Below are positions 10,397 to 20,919 of a DNA stretch of 64,000 nucleotides, one piece after another. Under the pieces are notes generated by a model. The model saw only the letters and a program-made list of their open reading frames with translations, searched no databases and was not told the DNA's origin. Positions within the stretch are counted from its first letter, which is position 1, and each line of letters starts with the position of its first letter. The stretch lies in assembly GCF_905220415.1 (NCBI RefSeq), contig NC_059562.1, forward strand, positions 2,929,501-2,993,500, in the 5' to 3' direction. The position numbers and the translations under genes are program-made. The stretch is from Colias croceus. Taxonomy: Eukaryota > Arthropoda > Insecta > Lepidoptera > Pieridae.

Positions 10397-12437
10397 GGGC
10401 ATTTTCACAAAAATGTATACCCCCTGATTTTCACCTGTCCCTCGAATTCATTAAATTCTATATAATGAAGTAGTTGCCAGAATTATTTATATATGCTATC
10501 AAAGTGAAGAAACGTATACAATATTTTGTTTTTTTAACAAAAACTATGACTTAATCTAAAATAAAGTTAAGTTAATTATAAATAACCATTGAAAAATGTG
10601 TAATTTTACGCTGTCCCCTGCTTACTCTTACGCGTTTATTAAATCATTTCTTAACTTTTTTGTTAGAAAGGTACCATCTTTTAAGGTTTTATTTGGTCCA
10701 GGATAATCAGTTACTGTGATAATAGTTAAAATATAATAACCTTATATAACAAAAATAAAATATAAAAAAATAAAAAAGAAAATCAAAAAAATTGTCCTTC
10801 CCGGAACGTTCAGTTTTGTCACCGATTTTCTAAAAAAGAAATTACTGTGGTTCAAATAGTTTTGCATTACTGTCAACACCATAGCTACTGCTATGCAACT
10901 TATCAGGTTAGAAGCCTTCAGGGTCCAAAAACTGCTTAGAAGGAGTGTACGCGTGTTTGCAAGCCGCAAGGACCAAATTCTTCATTCAGGTATGTGACCA
11001 TATTTTGGCTTATTTCTATCTATTTATCTTGTAGTATTTAGTTAATTTTGTTTTAAATGTTTTTATATGTAAGTCGATCAAAAGTTTTGATGAATATAAG
11101 TGTTGTGGTTATATTTTAAACCGTTTTTATTACGAGAGGATTATCAAATGTGACTTCCGCTGTGTGACTATTTGAGCGGTCACATATACGCTGAACGAAA
11201 AGTCACAACATGCCTGAACACATAAAGCAATGTTTACATGGCGATTTTCTTGAGCTATAAAAATATTTTTCTAAGACATTTTTGACTGAGTTCCAAAAGT
11301 AGATTTCAAAAATAAAAATAATTTCCCCATACAGATCGCAACAGCTGATTGATCATTTTGCATGAGGAAGTAAATTTTTTTTTTAGAGGAAAAAAAGAAG
11401 CAGTATGCATAAAAAGAAACAAAATAATCCAGCAGAACTAAGAATCTAGACAATGTGCCTTGTTTAACTACGAAAGGTAATAATGAAACAAAAATCTTAA
11501 TTTTTTTTACGATATTTTTCATTGGTTTTTTTTTTATTTACAGATTAACCTTCGTGTTTGCAGCGTCCACTGAAACAAGATTTTTTATCCAATATGGTGA
11601 TTGAGATTATTTATTTAAGGTTAATAATAAACGAATCACGAAGACTGATTATCGACTGATTAATTTGATTAGTGCCAATATAAAACATAAAAAAGACTTC
11701 TTATTCTTGAATCTTGATAGTAATTAACCCTTTAGATAAATAATAATAATGTGATGGCTTAGTCCGAACTGATTGTGATAATTTAGGTTGAAGTTAAGTT
11801 AAGTTTATAATTAGGTATATTTATTATGTGCCTGCGTACTTTTTTTTCGCCATGTAAACGCACCCTTTCCCTTTTTAGGTATTCGGTTGTGTGACTGTCC
11901 CTATAATACGGAGCTGAATTTTTTAAATATTTCAGTAGATTTTACATTTAATGCCCTTCAAATCAGTCCCTTTAATGGAGAATAATACATAAGTGTTATA
12001 TTTGTTGCCTTTTCTCTAAAAAAGTATCTAACATTTTAAATGTAAAGATAATAATGACAGTTAAAGTACCAGAGTCACAATACTGAATGTACTATTATTT
12101 TTTTTAATTAGCTTAGATCCAAAAGTTGGGAATAGTGAGTGTTTAAAATATACAAAATAACGATTTTAAGTTAATAAATAAACAATATCTAAAAATTCTT
12201 ATATTTTGCACTGTTTTTCCAGCTACTGAATATAGTCACAAAACTGATATAAAATTGCGAGTCTTTCCATTGTGTCCTATTATTTTTACAGATTTCTCAT
12301 TTTAAACCCATTGTATTATATTTTTTCTTGAAGTATATTGAATTTCCGTTTTAAAGAGACCAAAAAAAGTTTAAAATATAATACTTTATTAAAAAATGTA
12401 TTTTTCAAGCAGGGGGTACATTTTTGTGAAAATGCCC
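10397..12437. mobile_element. 2-kb non-coding DNA transposon with terminal inverted repeats
   Basis: The left end GGGCATTTTCACAAAAATGT (then ATACCCCCTG) is mirrored at the right end by CAGGGGGT followed by ACATTTTTGTGAAAATGCCC. TAGA flanks both ends (10393-10396 and 12438-12441), a likely 4-bp target duplication; if the TIR starts one base earlier the duplication would be only AG. The interior is AT-rich with no frame resembling a transposase. I cannot assign a superfamily. Confidence 0.75.
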
Positions 12438-12441
12438 TAGA

Positions 12442-13556
12442 ACATTTTGATGAACTTTACAGACATTGTATTATGAACTCTACACGGTGGTATTCATTAT
12501 TATTGTAGTTTATAATCTGCATTAGATAAATGGCGGGAGATAAGTATAAATAAAATATAATATAATAATGGTCTAATGATAGTGTTTTGAGTGTAGATTC
12601 ATGTGCAGTATGGTAATTGATGGAAAGTGACGAATATCCCATAGTATTTTTTATGTAATTTGAATGTTGATGGGGTACCTACATGGTTTTATCCAGAATT
12701 TAATAAACAACGAATAGTAACTACCTACCTATATCCAGCTGCATAGACCTACTTAATTTAAATAAAATAAAACAATTTTATTACATTTGAACAAGCTTAT
12801 GATACCTACACACTTATTACCTACTTCCAATCCACCATTTTTTTAAATATTTATTGATCTGAGCCCTAATATCTTAGACCTAATATAGGTATCTCTGGCT
12901 ATGTTTCAGAAGTCTGTGCCAAAATTCATATATTTAGTCGTAAAAGTCGCGTTTAGCTCAATGTACCTAAGAAAATAATTGTGCAGTGTCTACTCGTAGA
13001 TATTTAAACATTTATAATTTTATTCAGAACTGAAAAAAATATGTCTATAGTATTTTTGAAATTTTGAACGATGACTCAAAATGGCGCGGAATTTAAAATA
13101 AAATAATAGAAAGTTTTTTTTTTATTCTCGGCGTGAGCATGACTTGTTAAAACTGAAAAGTGTAGTCGTGTTTTAGTGTGGTGTAGTATTTATAGAAATA
13201 TACGTTCTTTTTTAGCTTATTATGTCCATATGATCTACTAGTCTTTACAGTTCTTCACATGTTAGCCAGTAGGCTAGCAATACAAAGAACAAAAGTTTCG
13301 TGAAAAAAAGTTAGCCGAAATTAGAATTTAATATAAGTTAATCACCTGTCAACACTTGGACAAAAATGTGAATATATTGTTATCATTGATTAGCTGCGAA
13401 CAAACAGGACTAATCTAATCTTATTGTCGAACAAATATCGTTGACACCGCAGATAATAAGATTTACAAGGATTTCCTTTGGCTAGAGGGTAGACGCATTA
13501 CTATTGTTAATGAAATTGACAAATTAATTATGTTTGTGTTATAATTTTAATATAAA
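12442..13556. other. Intergenic, upstream of sugar transporter 1
   Basis: AT-rich and without a recognised gene. It must hold the 5' UTR and promoter of the transporter starting at 13557, but I see no clear TATA box or initiator. Confidence 0.5.
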
Positions 13557-15115
13557 ATGGAGAAAGTGAGTGATGAACATAGGTATAAGCCTTTTATAAG
13601 ACAGGTATGTTTGTTTTTATTTATTTTATTATTAGTAATGTTATAATTTACGTTTGTTACAATTTTTCTTATGTAAAATAATTTCTTCGTAAAAAGAGAC
13701 GCATTATTAGTATTGTTTAATGACTGTAATAGTTAGTAAAAGTAAATTAATGTGTTTTATACGTGATACCAAGCACACAAGCGTTACAATGAATAAATTA
13801 TAAAAAAATACTAGATATATAGACATTAGTAAATTACATAAATCCACACATATTTGAACTAAATTGATAATATAGTGATAATATAAGGAAAAAAGATTCT
13901 ATGATAAATACACAATTTAGTTTGTAGACAAATAAACTTATTAAAACACTAGCTGCTCCGCGTGGTTTCACCCCCGTGGCTCCACTCCTGCTGGTCGTAG
14001 CGTGATTATTTATAGCCTATAGCCTTCCTTGATAAATGGGCTATCTAACACCGAAAGAATTTTTCAAATCGGACCAGTAGTTCCCGAGATTAGCGCGTTC
14101 AAACAAACAAACTCTTCATTGAAATATTTCATCTTAACTCTTTTGAATCTTAGCTAAACGGAATATAGAAAATTTTCATATTAGCTTCCTATGACTTTCT
14201 TATGATGATGATGACGATAAACCTGTACCTGTTATTAAATATAATATAATAAATAATTTATAAAATGTAGTGCAGAAAATCTCGATTGTCTTACAATATT
14301 AAAATAGAAGAAACGTTAAGGTGTTAGTATATCCATAAATCCTTTTTGAAGAATGAAGGATGAATCTTCCAAATGCATATTTCCAAAAGTAAGACAGAGA
14401 TAAATAAATTAAAACGCACCTATATATTCATACACTTGCATCAAATTATAATAGTATACGGTCTACCTGTTCTCTCATATTTGTAAGAAATCAATGTCAA
14501 GATCCTAATACCTAGTATGTATGTTATTTTTAGTTTTTACACGTGTCCTTAATTATATCTCAAGTACATAAACAATGCCAATTGCCATCGAATCAGATGG
14601 TCAAAGATATATAATACAAAGAATATTATTTCAAATCTTAATAAGTACTAGGCAATACAATAAAACTGAAGAATTTGCTTGTTTGTTGGCTTTGTTGAAC
14701 GCGCTAATATCAGGAACCACGGGTCGGATTTGAAAAATTATTTCACTGTTAGATAGTCGGTCCATTTATCGAGGAAGGCTTTATGTATTACTAGCTTCCA
14801 CCCGCGACTCCGTCCGCGCGGATGTCGGTCTTTGCGTGGATGGTTTATTTCTCCATTTTGAGTAACTCGGACAATGACATCTTATAAATATCTATTGGAC
14901 CCAAATACGGCTAGGTCTATAATAATACGCAACGTGTGTTCGCGGTACCTACTACAGAACAACGTCTATGGATAACTGAAAAATTGAGATTAATTTTTTT
15001 TCTACGTATTTTTCCAGGATAAAAAGTATCCTATTTTACGCCCAGGATAATAAGGTATAATTATACCAAGTTTCATCGAAATCGAACCGGTAGTTTTCAC
15101 GTGATGTCTTCACAT

Positions 15116-15152
<37 letters not shown>

Positions 15153-15592
15153 ATTTTTTTTAATCACATATTTAGGTTTGGTATCGATCCAGTAACACCC
15201 CCTGCTAGTTATTTTTTCAATATTTTCAATATACAGAATTGACCCTTCTACAGATTTATTATAATACCTTCCGCCCGCGACTCCGTCCGCGCGGATATCG
15301 GTCTTCGCGTGGATGGTTTATTTCTCCATTTTGAGTACCTCTGACAATAAAATCTTATAAATATCTATTGGACCCAATTCCCAAATATGGCTAGGCCTAT
15401 AATAATACGCAACGTGTGTTCGCGGTTCTACGGAACAACGTCTATGGATAAAACTGAAAAATTTAGATTAATTTTTTTCTACGTATTTTTCCAGGATAAA
15501 AAGTATCCTATTTTACGCCCAGGATAATAAGGTATAATTATACCAAGTTTCATCGAAATCGAACCGCTAGTTTTCACGTGATGCCTTCACAT

Positions 15593-15625
<33 letters not shown>

Positions 15626-18600
15626 AATTTTTTTAATCACATATTTGGGTTTGGTATCGATCCAGTGACACCCCCTGCTATTTATTTTTTCAATATTTTC
15701 AATGTACAGAATTGACCCTTCTACAGATTTATTATATGTATAGATGTATAGATATCACGCTTAGATAAATATAAAGAGCGGAGCAATGCGATAATTCCGC
15801 GCGGCACATCTATCTTCTATACTTACTAATATTACAAAGCTGAAGAGTTTGTTTGTTTGAACGCGCTAATCTCAGGAACTACTGGTCCGATTTGAAAAAT
15901 TATTTCGGTGTTAGATAGCCCATTAATCGAGGAAGGCTTATAGGCTATATTATATCATCACGCTAAAGCTGGGTATCGACTTCGCGCTCCTGGCGCGCGC
16001 GCCATGAATGACCGCGCCGAGAGTGCGTTCCGCGGAGCGCGTTCCAAATAATTGAAGTATATCAACTAAGCGCGCCTGGCGCGCGTGGCAACCGTTCCAG
16101 TGTTTGACCGTTCATCATGGAAGCCAGTCGTGTACGAGCAGCAGCAGCTTTTGTAATTAATTATACACAGCATAATAAGAAAGAAAAAACAGAAACGAAA
16201 AGTGCGTTGGTGGATAAAAGATCTGTACCGAAAAAGAATGCAGTATGGAGTGCCACTTATAAGAGATATGCAGTTCGAAGTGATAGAAGACACAATAAAA
16301 AAATTCACTTCACTTTGGTTATCCATAATTATTACTCGGAGCGCAACAAACACAAAAAATACGACAAACCCGTCTCCATTGGCGCGCGCGCCACGTTTGA
16401 TGCGCGGTAAAAAACCGACACCCGACGGAACGGACCGCTCCGCGTTCGACCGCTCCAACGAACATTTTGGCGCGCGTTCCAAACTGGTATCCATTTCACG
16501 CGGCTGGAGCGCGCGCCAATGTTCGATCTCTTGGAGCGCGAAGTCGATACTCACCTTAAGACCAAAGGGGTGAAAGGACCACGCGGGTGAAACCGCGGAG
16601 CGCAGCTAGTGTAGTATAAAAAATTGTCTCCTAGAAACTTCGTGTGAGTAATTTGTTATCGATATGAATGTGTAATATTTTTTTAAAGATAAATGATACA
16701 ATTATTATAAAATATTGAAGTCAAGGTTGTAGCCTTGTAAATAGTTGCTATGTGAATATGCGTGTAAGTACAAAAGATACGCATCGCATTTATTTGTTAA
16801 TATTATCGATATTATATGGACAAAATATTGCGCAAGCTATCTAATAAATGTAATATTAAACATTAATATAATCTTGTTTTTAATTTTTTAATTATTTTAT
16901 CAATATCGTCTTTCATTTTTAGGATGTGTCAGCTTCATTTATTCATTTATTTATTATTTACCTATGTTTTAAACCTATATATGAAATTTTTCGCCAATTT
17001 ATTCCAACAAGAATGCGCATAGTTCCCGTTCCCGTTCACGTGGGATTTCTGAGATACAACCCTATCATTTCTCCAATCTCCGGTCTCCGGTCTCAAACTA
17101 TCTCTGTACCAAATGTCATCCAAATCGGTTCAGTGGTTTAGGCGTGAAGAAAAGACAAATTTTCTATTTTCGTTTGACTTTATTTTGAAGGCTATTGCGG
17201 GATGATAATATCTGTTCTGTGGCATTGCGAAGGTCGAGCTGATTAAATCTTACACTTATATTATAATCCTTCTTATCTAGACTTGTTTTAGTATTAAATT
17301 GTTCGTGTGTTTGTTTATCCATTTTAACGTAACAACTTTCATATTTAACACAGATATATATAGAAGTTTTTAAAACGAATAAATCTAATATTTCGTGAAA
17401 TAAATAATCTTATCGTATCGGATATGTTGCATTTCTTAATAATATAGGTACCTGTAATAAAGAGGTTTTTATCTTATATTGCTACTGTAGTGGCTTTGTA
17501 GTGGTTTCAAGTGTGTATTTATAATAAATTTTAGATATCAATGACCGTGATCACTGATCAAAACGTGTATCAAATGCGTCGATTTGTACCTCAATAGGTA
17601 CAAATCGACGCAAAGTGAAACTTCTTTATAGGGGTTGGAAAAAAATTTAGTGTAACATTTTTTCGTTACGCCTGACATTTTTCCGTTACGCGCCATCTTT
17701 TTCTTATCCCTACCACACGTGATTCGACGTATTTCTATAAAGTTGCATATAGATAGTAAATTATTTTTTGATAAAAGGTCATAAAGAAGTTTCACTTCTT
17801 ACGTGTGTACACTAGTACACGCACACATTTTTATTACAATGTGATCTATTGATAGTTCTACATTTTTTATAAATTTTCGTCTAATTATATATATTTTATT
17901 TAATATCCATCTGTGTGTAAAACTTTTGTACATTCATTTATGGAGAGTTTAATTTTGCAGTACCTACCTAAGCAATAATATGGGTTGTCTGGCCGAGATC
18001 GTTGTCATCGATAAAGCGCGTCACACACAGTGAAGATACTATAATATTTTATGTTAAGATTCTCTAATATGAAACGTTATAATAGTATCTTAAGGTATCC
18101 GGTATCAGCGCCCCTGTAGAACCGCCATCTTGTTACAAATGACCCGAAATTTTGTGGGTCCGTGTGTGACGCGCTTAAGGCTGTGTTAAAATATACCTTG
18201 TCATTAATTCATTAAATAATATTTTCAGTGTTTCCTGACCGCCAGCGTTGCACTAAACATTGTGGGACATGGCGGGGTCATCGGTTTCTCCGCTATTTTG
18301 ATACCAGCTTTGCGTCTGCCTGGGTCACATATAAAGGCCACGCCTAGCCAAGAATCATGGATTGGTAAATATTTTTCTTAATAATAGATAACTTTTGTTT
18401 TTGAAGTGGAACTTCTTTAGGCGCGTTGAGAGTAAAATTTCAAGGTCGCGTCATGGCAACGCCGTCACGTCATGGAGCAAAGCGACGATTTTGGTATCAT
18501 TAAATTATGCCAAAGAAGTTTCACTTCTGACACGTGTGCTCGGCACACTCGTTTTTTTTCATATACTTACGAAAAACAACTCTATATGGTTATTACTCTT

Positions 18601-20639
18601 TATACAATACATACTACATATTACCTATAAGTATATCTAGTATGTAGTTAAACAACAACAGTACGACAAAAAAGAGAAGAGTCATTGGTATTTATCTTCT
18701 ATGATATCGATTTCTTTTTAATTTTTATTCAATAGTCACATACACAACAAATCGACTAAATCAATAGAATATTTGTAGTTCTTATGGTACGTTCATGGTT
18801 CGGACGCGTGGCAAGCAGCCTGGCAAGCAGCCCGTGCGCTTACGGTACAAACAAATAAACACGGGCGCATGCACAAACAAGTAAACAACATGTTTACAAT
18901 TTACATGCTTGTGCTCGTTGAATGTAATTTTGAACGCAAGCGTCTGAAGTCTGAACGCGGAATAAGATATAGTTAGGTATACACGCGACAATTTTATAGC
19001 GTCATACGTTCAAAAACGTTGTGAAAAAATTGATGATGACGTGCACTCTAAAAATCTACTAAATAAATACGTCGATCATTTCGTCATTATTTAAAGTTGT
19101 GATTTAAAATAACACCTGTATTGAAAACGTTTCAAGTAGTAATGATAAGAGATAACGATTATTGAGCTGTTATTGTCCATTATTGCTAACCAAGCTTATT
19201 AAACCTACAAGTCTAACAATGCTATACTAACATAATTAAAGATTACTTATTAGTACCTAGGTACCTAGGTATGTATATAGATTATAAAAAATATAAATAT
19301 TTTCATTTCAGCATCAATCGTCGGATTCGCGTTGATCATGGGGAATTTCATCATCACACCTCTGATGGACACCCTCGGCCGAAAGAAGTCACATCTCCTC
19401 ACCATCCTGCCTATTTTAACAGGATGGTTCACTCTTCTTATGGCAGACAGTGTGACCTGTCTCATAATAGCAAGATTCCTCCAAGGTGTTGCCATGGGCA
19501 TGCTGGGACCACTTGGATCTATCATCATTGGTGAAATGACGGACCCAAAGAATCGAGGAGCGTTCCTAACTAGTGTGTCCCTATCCCTAACAACCGGTGT
19601 CATGTTTGCCCACAGTTTAGGAACATATTTCAGCTGGCAACAAAGTGCTTTAATATGTTCATTCATCACATTCACTAGCTTAATTCTCATCATATATAAC
19701 CCCGAATCCCCGTCCTGGTTAATTTCCAAAGGAAGGTACCAAGAGGGTGAAGAAATTTTCTTCTGGTTGCGAGGAAGGAATGCCGAGCAAGAAGCCGAAT
19801 TAGAAAACATGATAGCCGCACAGAAATCGTTACGCAAGTCCAGTTTTGCAGGACAGGATATATCAAGAAAAGAGCGTATCAAGCGCTTTTTCATCTATAT
19901 AAAGGATACATCTAGGAAGCCCGAATTTTACAAACCTATAACTATTATGTTCTTTATGTATACCATGTTCCAATTTGCCGGTATCAATGTTATTAGTTCG
20001 TATGCGATGGATATTATCCATCAAGTTGTAGGACCAGAAGCTAACGCCAAAGTGTTAATGGTCGCTTTGGATATTGAAAGACTGATCTGTAATATATTGG
20101 CTGTATTTTTAATGAAGACGATGAGAAGACGTACATTATTATTTAGTAGTTCAGCGATATGTGTGATAGCGTATTTAGGTAAAAGTTATTATGTTTATGC
20201 AAGGGAGAATAACTCATTGCCATTCGAAAGTCAATGGGTACCAATCGGATTAATAGGATTGTACATGTTTTCATTGACAATTGGTATATCATCGATTCCA
20301 TTTGCGATTTCAGGGGAGATTTTCCCATTGGAATACCGTGGATTTGGAGGAGGTATTAGTGTTTTAGCTTTATCTTTCAACTTCTTTGTCGCAGTTAAAT
20401 GTTTCCCTGTTTTAACGTCAGCGGTTGGTTTGTCAGTAACTTATTTAATGTATACAGGAGTAGTGGTGGGCTGTCTATCAGTTATATATTTCATGTTGCC
20501 GGAAACAAAGGATAGATCTTTGCAGGAAATCGAGGATAGTTTTAGAGGTATAACGTCAGCTGACCGCAAATGTATAGAGCCTCTAAACGGTGTTCACAGT
20601 AATGAAATGCGTAGATGCAGCTCGCATATACTGTATTAG
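13557..20639 (+). CDS. MFS sugar transporter (Tret1/SLC2-like), paralogue 1
   Basis: Twelve-helix facilitative carrier of the plasma membrane; substrate (trehalose, glucose or other) is not decidable from sequence. I join three exons: 13557-13604, 18229-18364 and 19312-20639, all with GT/AG borders (CAG|GTATGT, TTTTCAG|TG, ATTG|GTAAAT, TTTCAG|CA). Phases close and give 503 residues starting MEKVSDEHRYKPFIRQ. Family signatures: GRKK at 84-87 (loop 2-3), PESPSWL at 192-198 (loop 6-7), GEIFPLEYRG in loop 10-11 and PETKDRSLQEIE from 458. PETKD replaces the usual PETKG, and the loop 8-9 motif is MRRRT instead of GRR. Exons 1-2 match paralogue 2 at 20920-27867 in border position and phase, but this gene lacks its third intron. 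Intron 1 (4.6 kb) is full of Helitrons. Confidence 0.9.
13949..14119 (-). mobile_element. Helitron family 2 copy, 5'-truncated
   Basis: Reverse complement of the family-2 body, with the 3' terminus CTAG next to CTGCTCCGCG at 13949. It stops at AACTCTTCA and so lacks the TCTATACTAATATT start. In intron 1 of sugar transporter 1. Confidence 0.7.
14654..14790 (+). mobile_element. Helitron family 2 fragment cut by a family-3 copy
   Basis: It runs from AATAAAACTGAAGAATTTGC through GAACGCGCTAAT to GGAAGGCTTTATG. It then stops where the family-3 element begins at 14791, so its 3' third is missing. Confidence 0.6.
14791..15262 (-). mobile_element. Helitron family 3, tandem copy 1
   Basis: On the plus strand it begins CTAGCTTCCACCCGCGACTC, the 3' terminus in reverse, and ends CTACAGATTTATTATA. 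It carries a (CAGA)n run at about 15116-15149. Other copies are at 15264, 36194 (both -) and 44541 (+). A second copy follows directly, head to tail. Confidence 0.7.
15264..15750 (-). mobile_element. Helitron family 3, tandem copy 2
   Basis: Begins CCTTCCGCCCGCGACTCCGT immediately after copy 1 and runs to TATATGTATAGATGTATAG. It is highly similar to copy 1 but has lost the CTAG at the junction. A (CAGA)n run lies near 15594-15622. Confidence 0.7.
15816..16609 (+). mobile_element. Helitron family 2 copy interrupted by a Harbinger-type element
   Basis: The two halves (about 15816-15966 and 16557-16609) join into one family-2 copy ending CGCAGCTAG. The insertion point reads CACGC-TAA on the left and TAA-GACCAA on the right. 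An unoccupied version of this site is seen in the copy at 49243 (CACGTTAAGACCAACAGG). Confidence 0.8.
15967..16556. mobile_element. PIF/Harbinger-type non-autonomous element with TAA duplication
   Basis: Terminal inverted repeats AGCTGGGTATCGACTTCGCG (left) and AGGTGAGTATCGACTTCGCG (right, reversed) are flanked by TAA at 15964-15966 and 16557-16559, the TWA target typical of PIF/Harbinger. The 590-bp body is GC-rich in CGCGCGCC runs near both ends. The middle holds a short plus-strand frame (about 16195-16290) reading KRKVRWWIKDLYRKRMQYG. This resembles the basic, tryptophan-rich N-terminus of Harbinger nucleases, so the element probably derives from a full-length copy by internal deletion. 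Confidence 0.75.
16990..17165 (-). mobile_element. Diverged Helitron family 1 fragment
   Basis: The minus strand reads ACGCCTAAACCACTGAACCG, then ACATTTGGTACAGAGATAG, then CACGTGAACGGGAACG. This is the family-1 body in reverse with indels; both termini are lost. Confidence 0.5.
17575..17612. repeat. Perfect 17-bp hairpin
   Basis: TGCGTCGATTTGTACCT (17575-17591), loop CAAT, then the exact reverse complement at 17596-17612. It abuts a MITE-like repeat on its right. Confidence 0.8.
17613..17835. mobile_element. MITE-like element, GTGAAACTTCTT ends
   Basis: The inverted ends AAGTGAAACTTCTTTAT and ATAAAGAAGTTTCACTTCTT enclose about 140 bp, followed by ACGTGTGTACACTAGTACAC. It is the same family as the copies at 4981-5129 and 18403-18560. 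In intron 1 of sugar transporter 1. Confidence 0.6.
18403..18560 (+). mobile_element. MITE-like element, GAAGTGGAACTTCTT copy
   Basis: Inverted ends GAAGTGGAACTTCTTT and AAAGAAGTTTCACTTC enclose a GC-rich core (GTCGCGTCATGG), followed by TGACACGTGTGCTCGGCACA. In intron 2 of sugar transporter 1, about 40 bp after the exon 2 donor. Confidence 0.65.
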
Positions 20640-20729
20640 TTTTAAAGATGTGATAATATGTTAACTTGAATTATTTATTTTTATATAACTATTATACAAC
20701 GGTCATTGTAAATCTCAATAAGGTGAACA

Positions 20730-20735
20730 AATAAA
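20730..20735 (+). promoter_or_regulatory. Polyadenylation signal, sugar transporter 1
   Basis: AATAAA about 90 nt after the stop codon at 20639, followed by TTTTATTCATTTCG. Confidence 0.7.
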
Positions 20736-20758
20736 AGATTTTATTCATTTCGTATTGT

Positions 20759-20764
20759 TTTATT
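20759..20764 (-). promoter_or_regulatory. Polyadenylation signal, sugar transporter 2
   Basis: AATAAA on the minus strand, about 155 nt past the stop of the minus-strand transporter. It lies only 24 bp from the plus-strand signal, so the two 3' UTRs probably overlap. Confidence 0.6.
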
Positions 20765-20919
20765 TATACTGAGTATAAAAAATATCACAAAAATAGAATA
20801 TATTGTGTCAAAATAATACTATTCATTAAATGCATATCCATTTAAATCGTAAATTCCTCCTAACTACATGGCCAGCTCTATATGCTGAAAAGCGTTTCCT
20901 TTTATTCCTGTGTTCCTTC

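Noticed and set aside
16066..16573. Three overlapping frames of 97-162 codons
   Set aside because: They lie wholly or largely inside the Harbinger-type element and are mostly its CGCGCG-rich ends; only a short nuclease-like remnant is meaningful.
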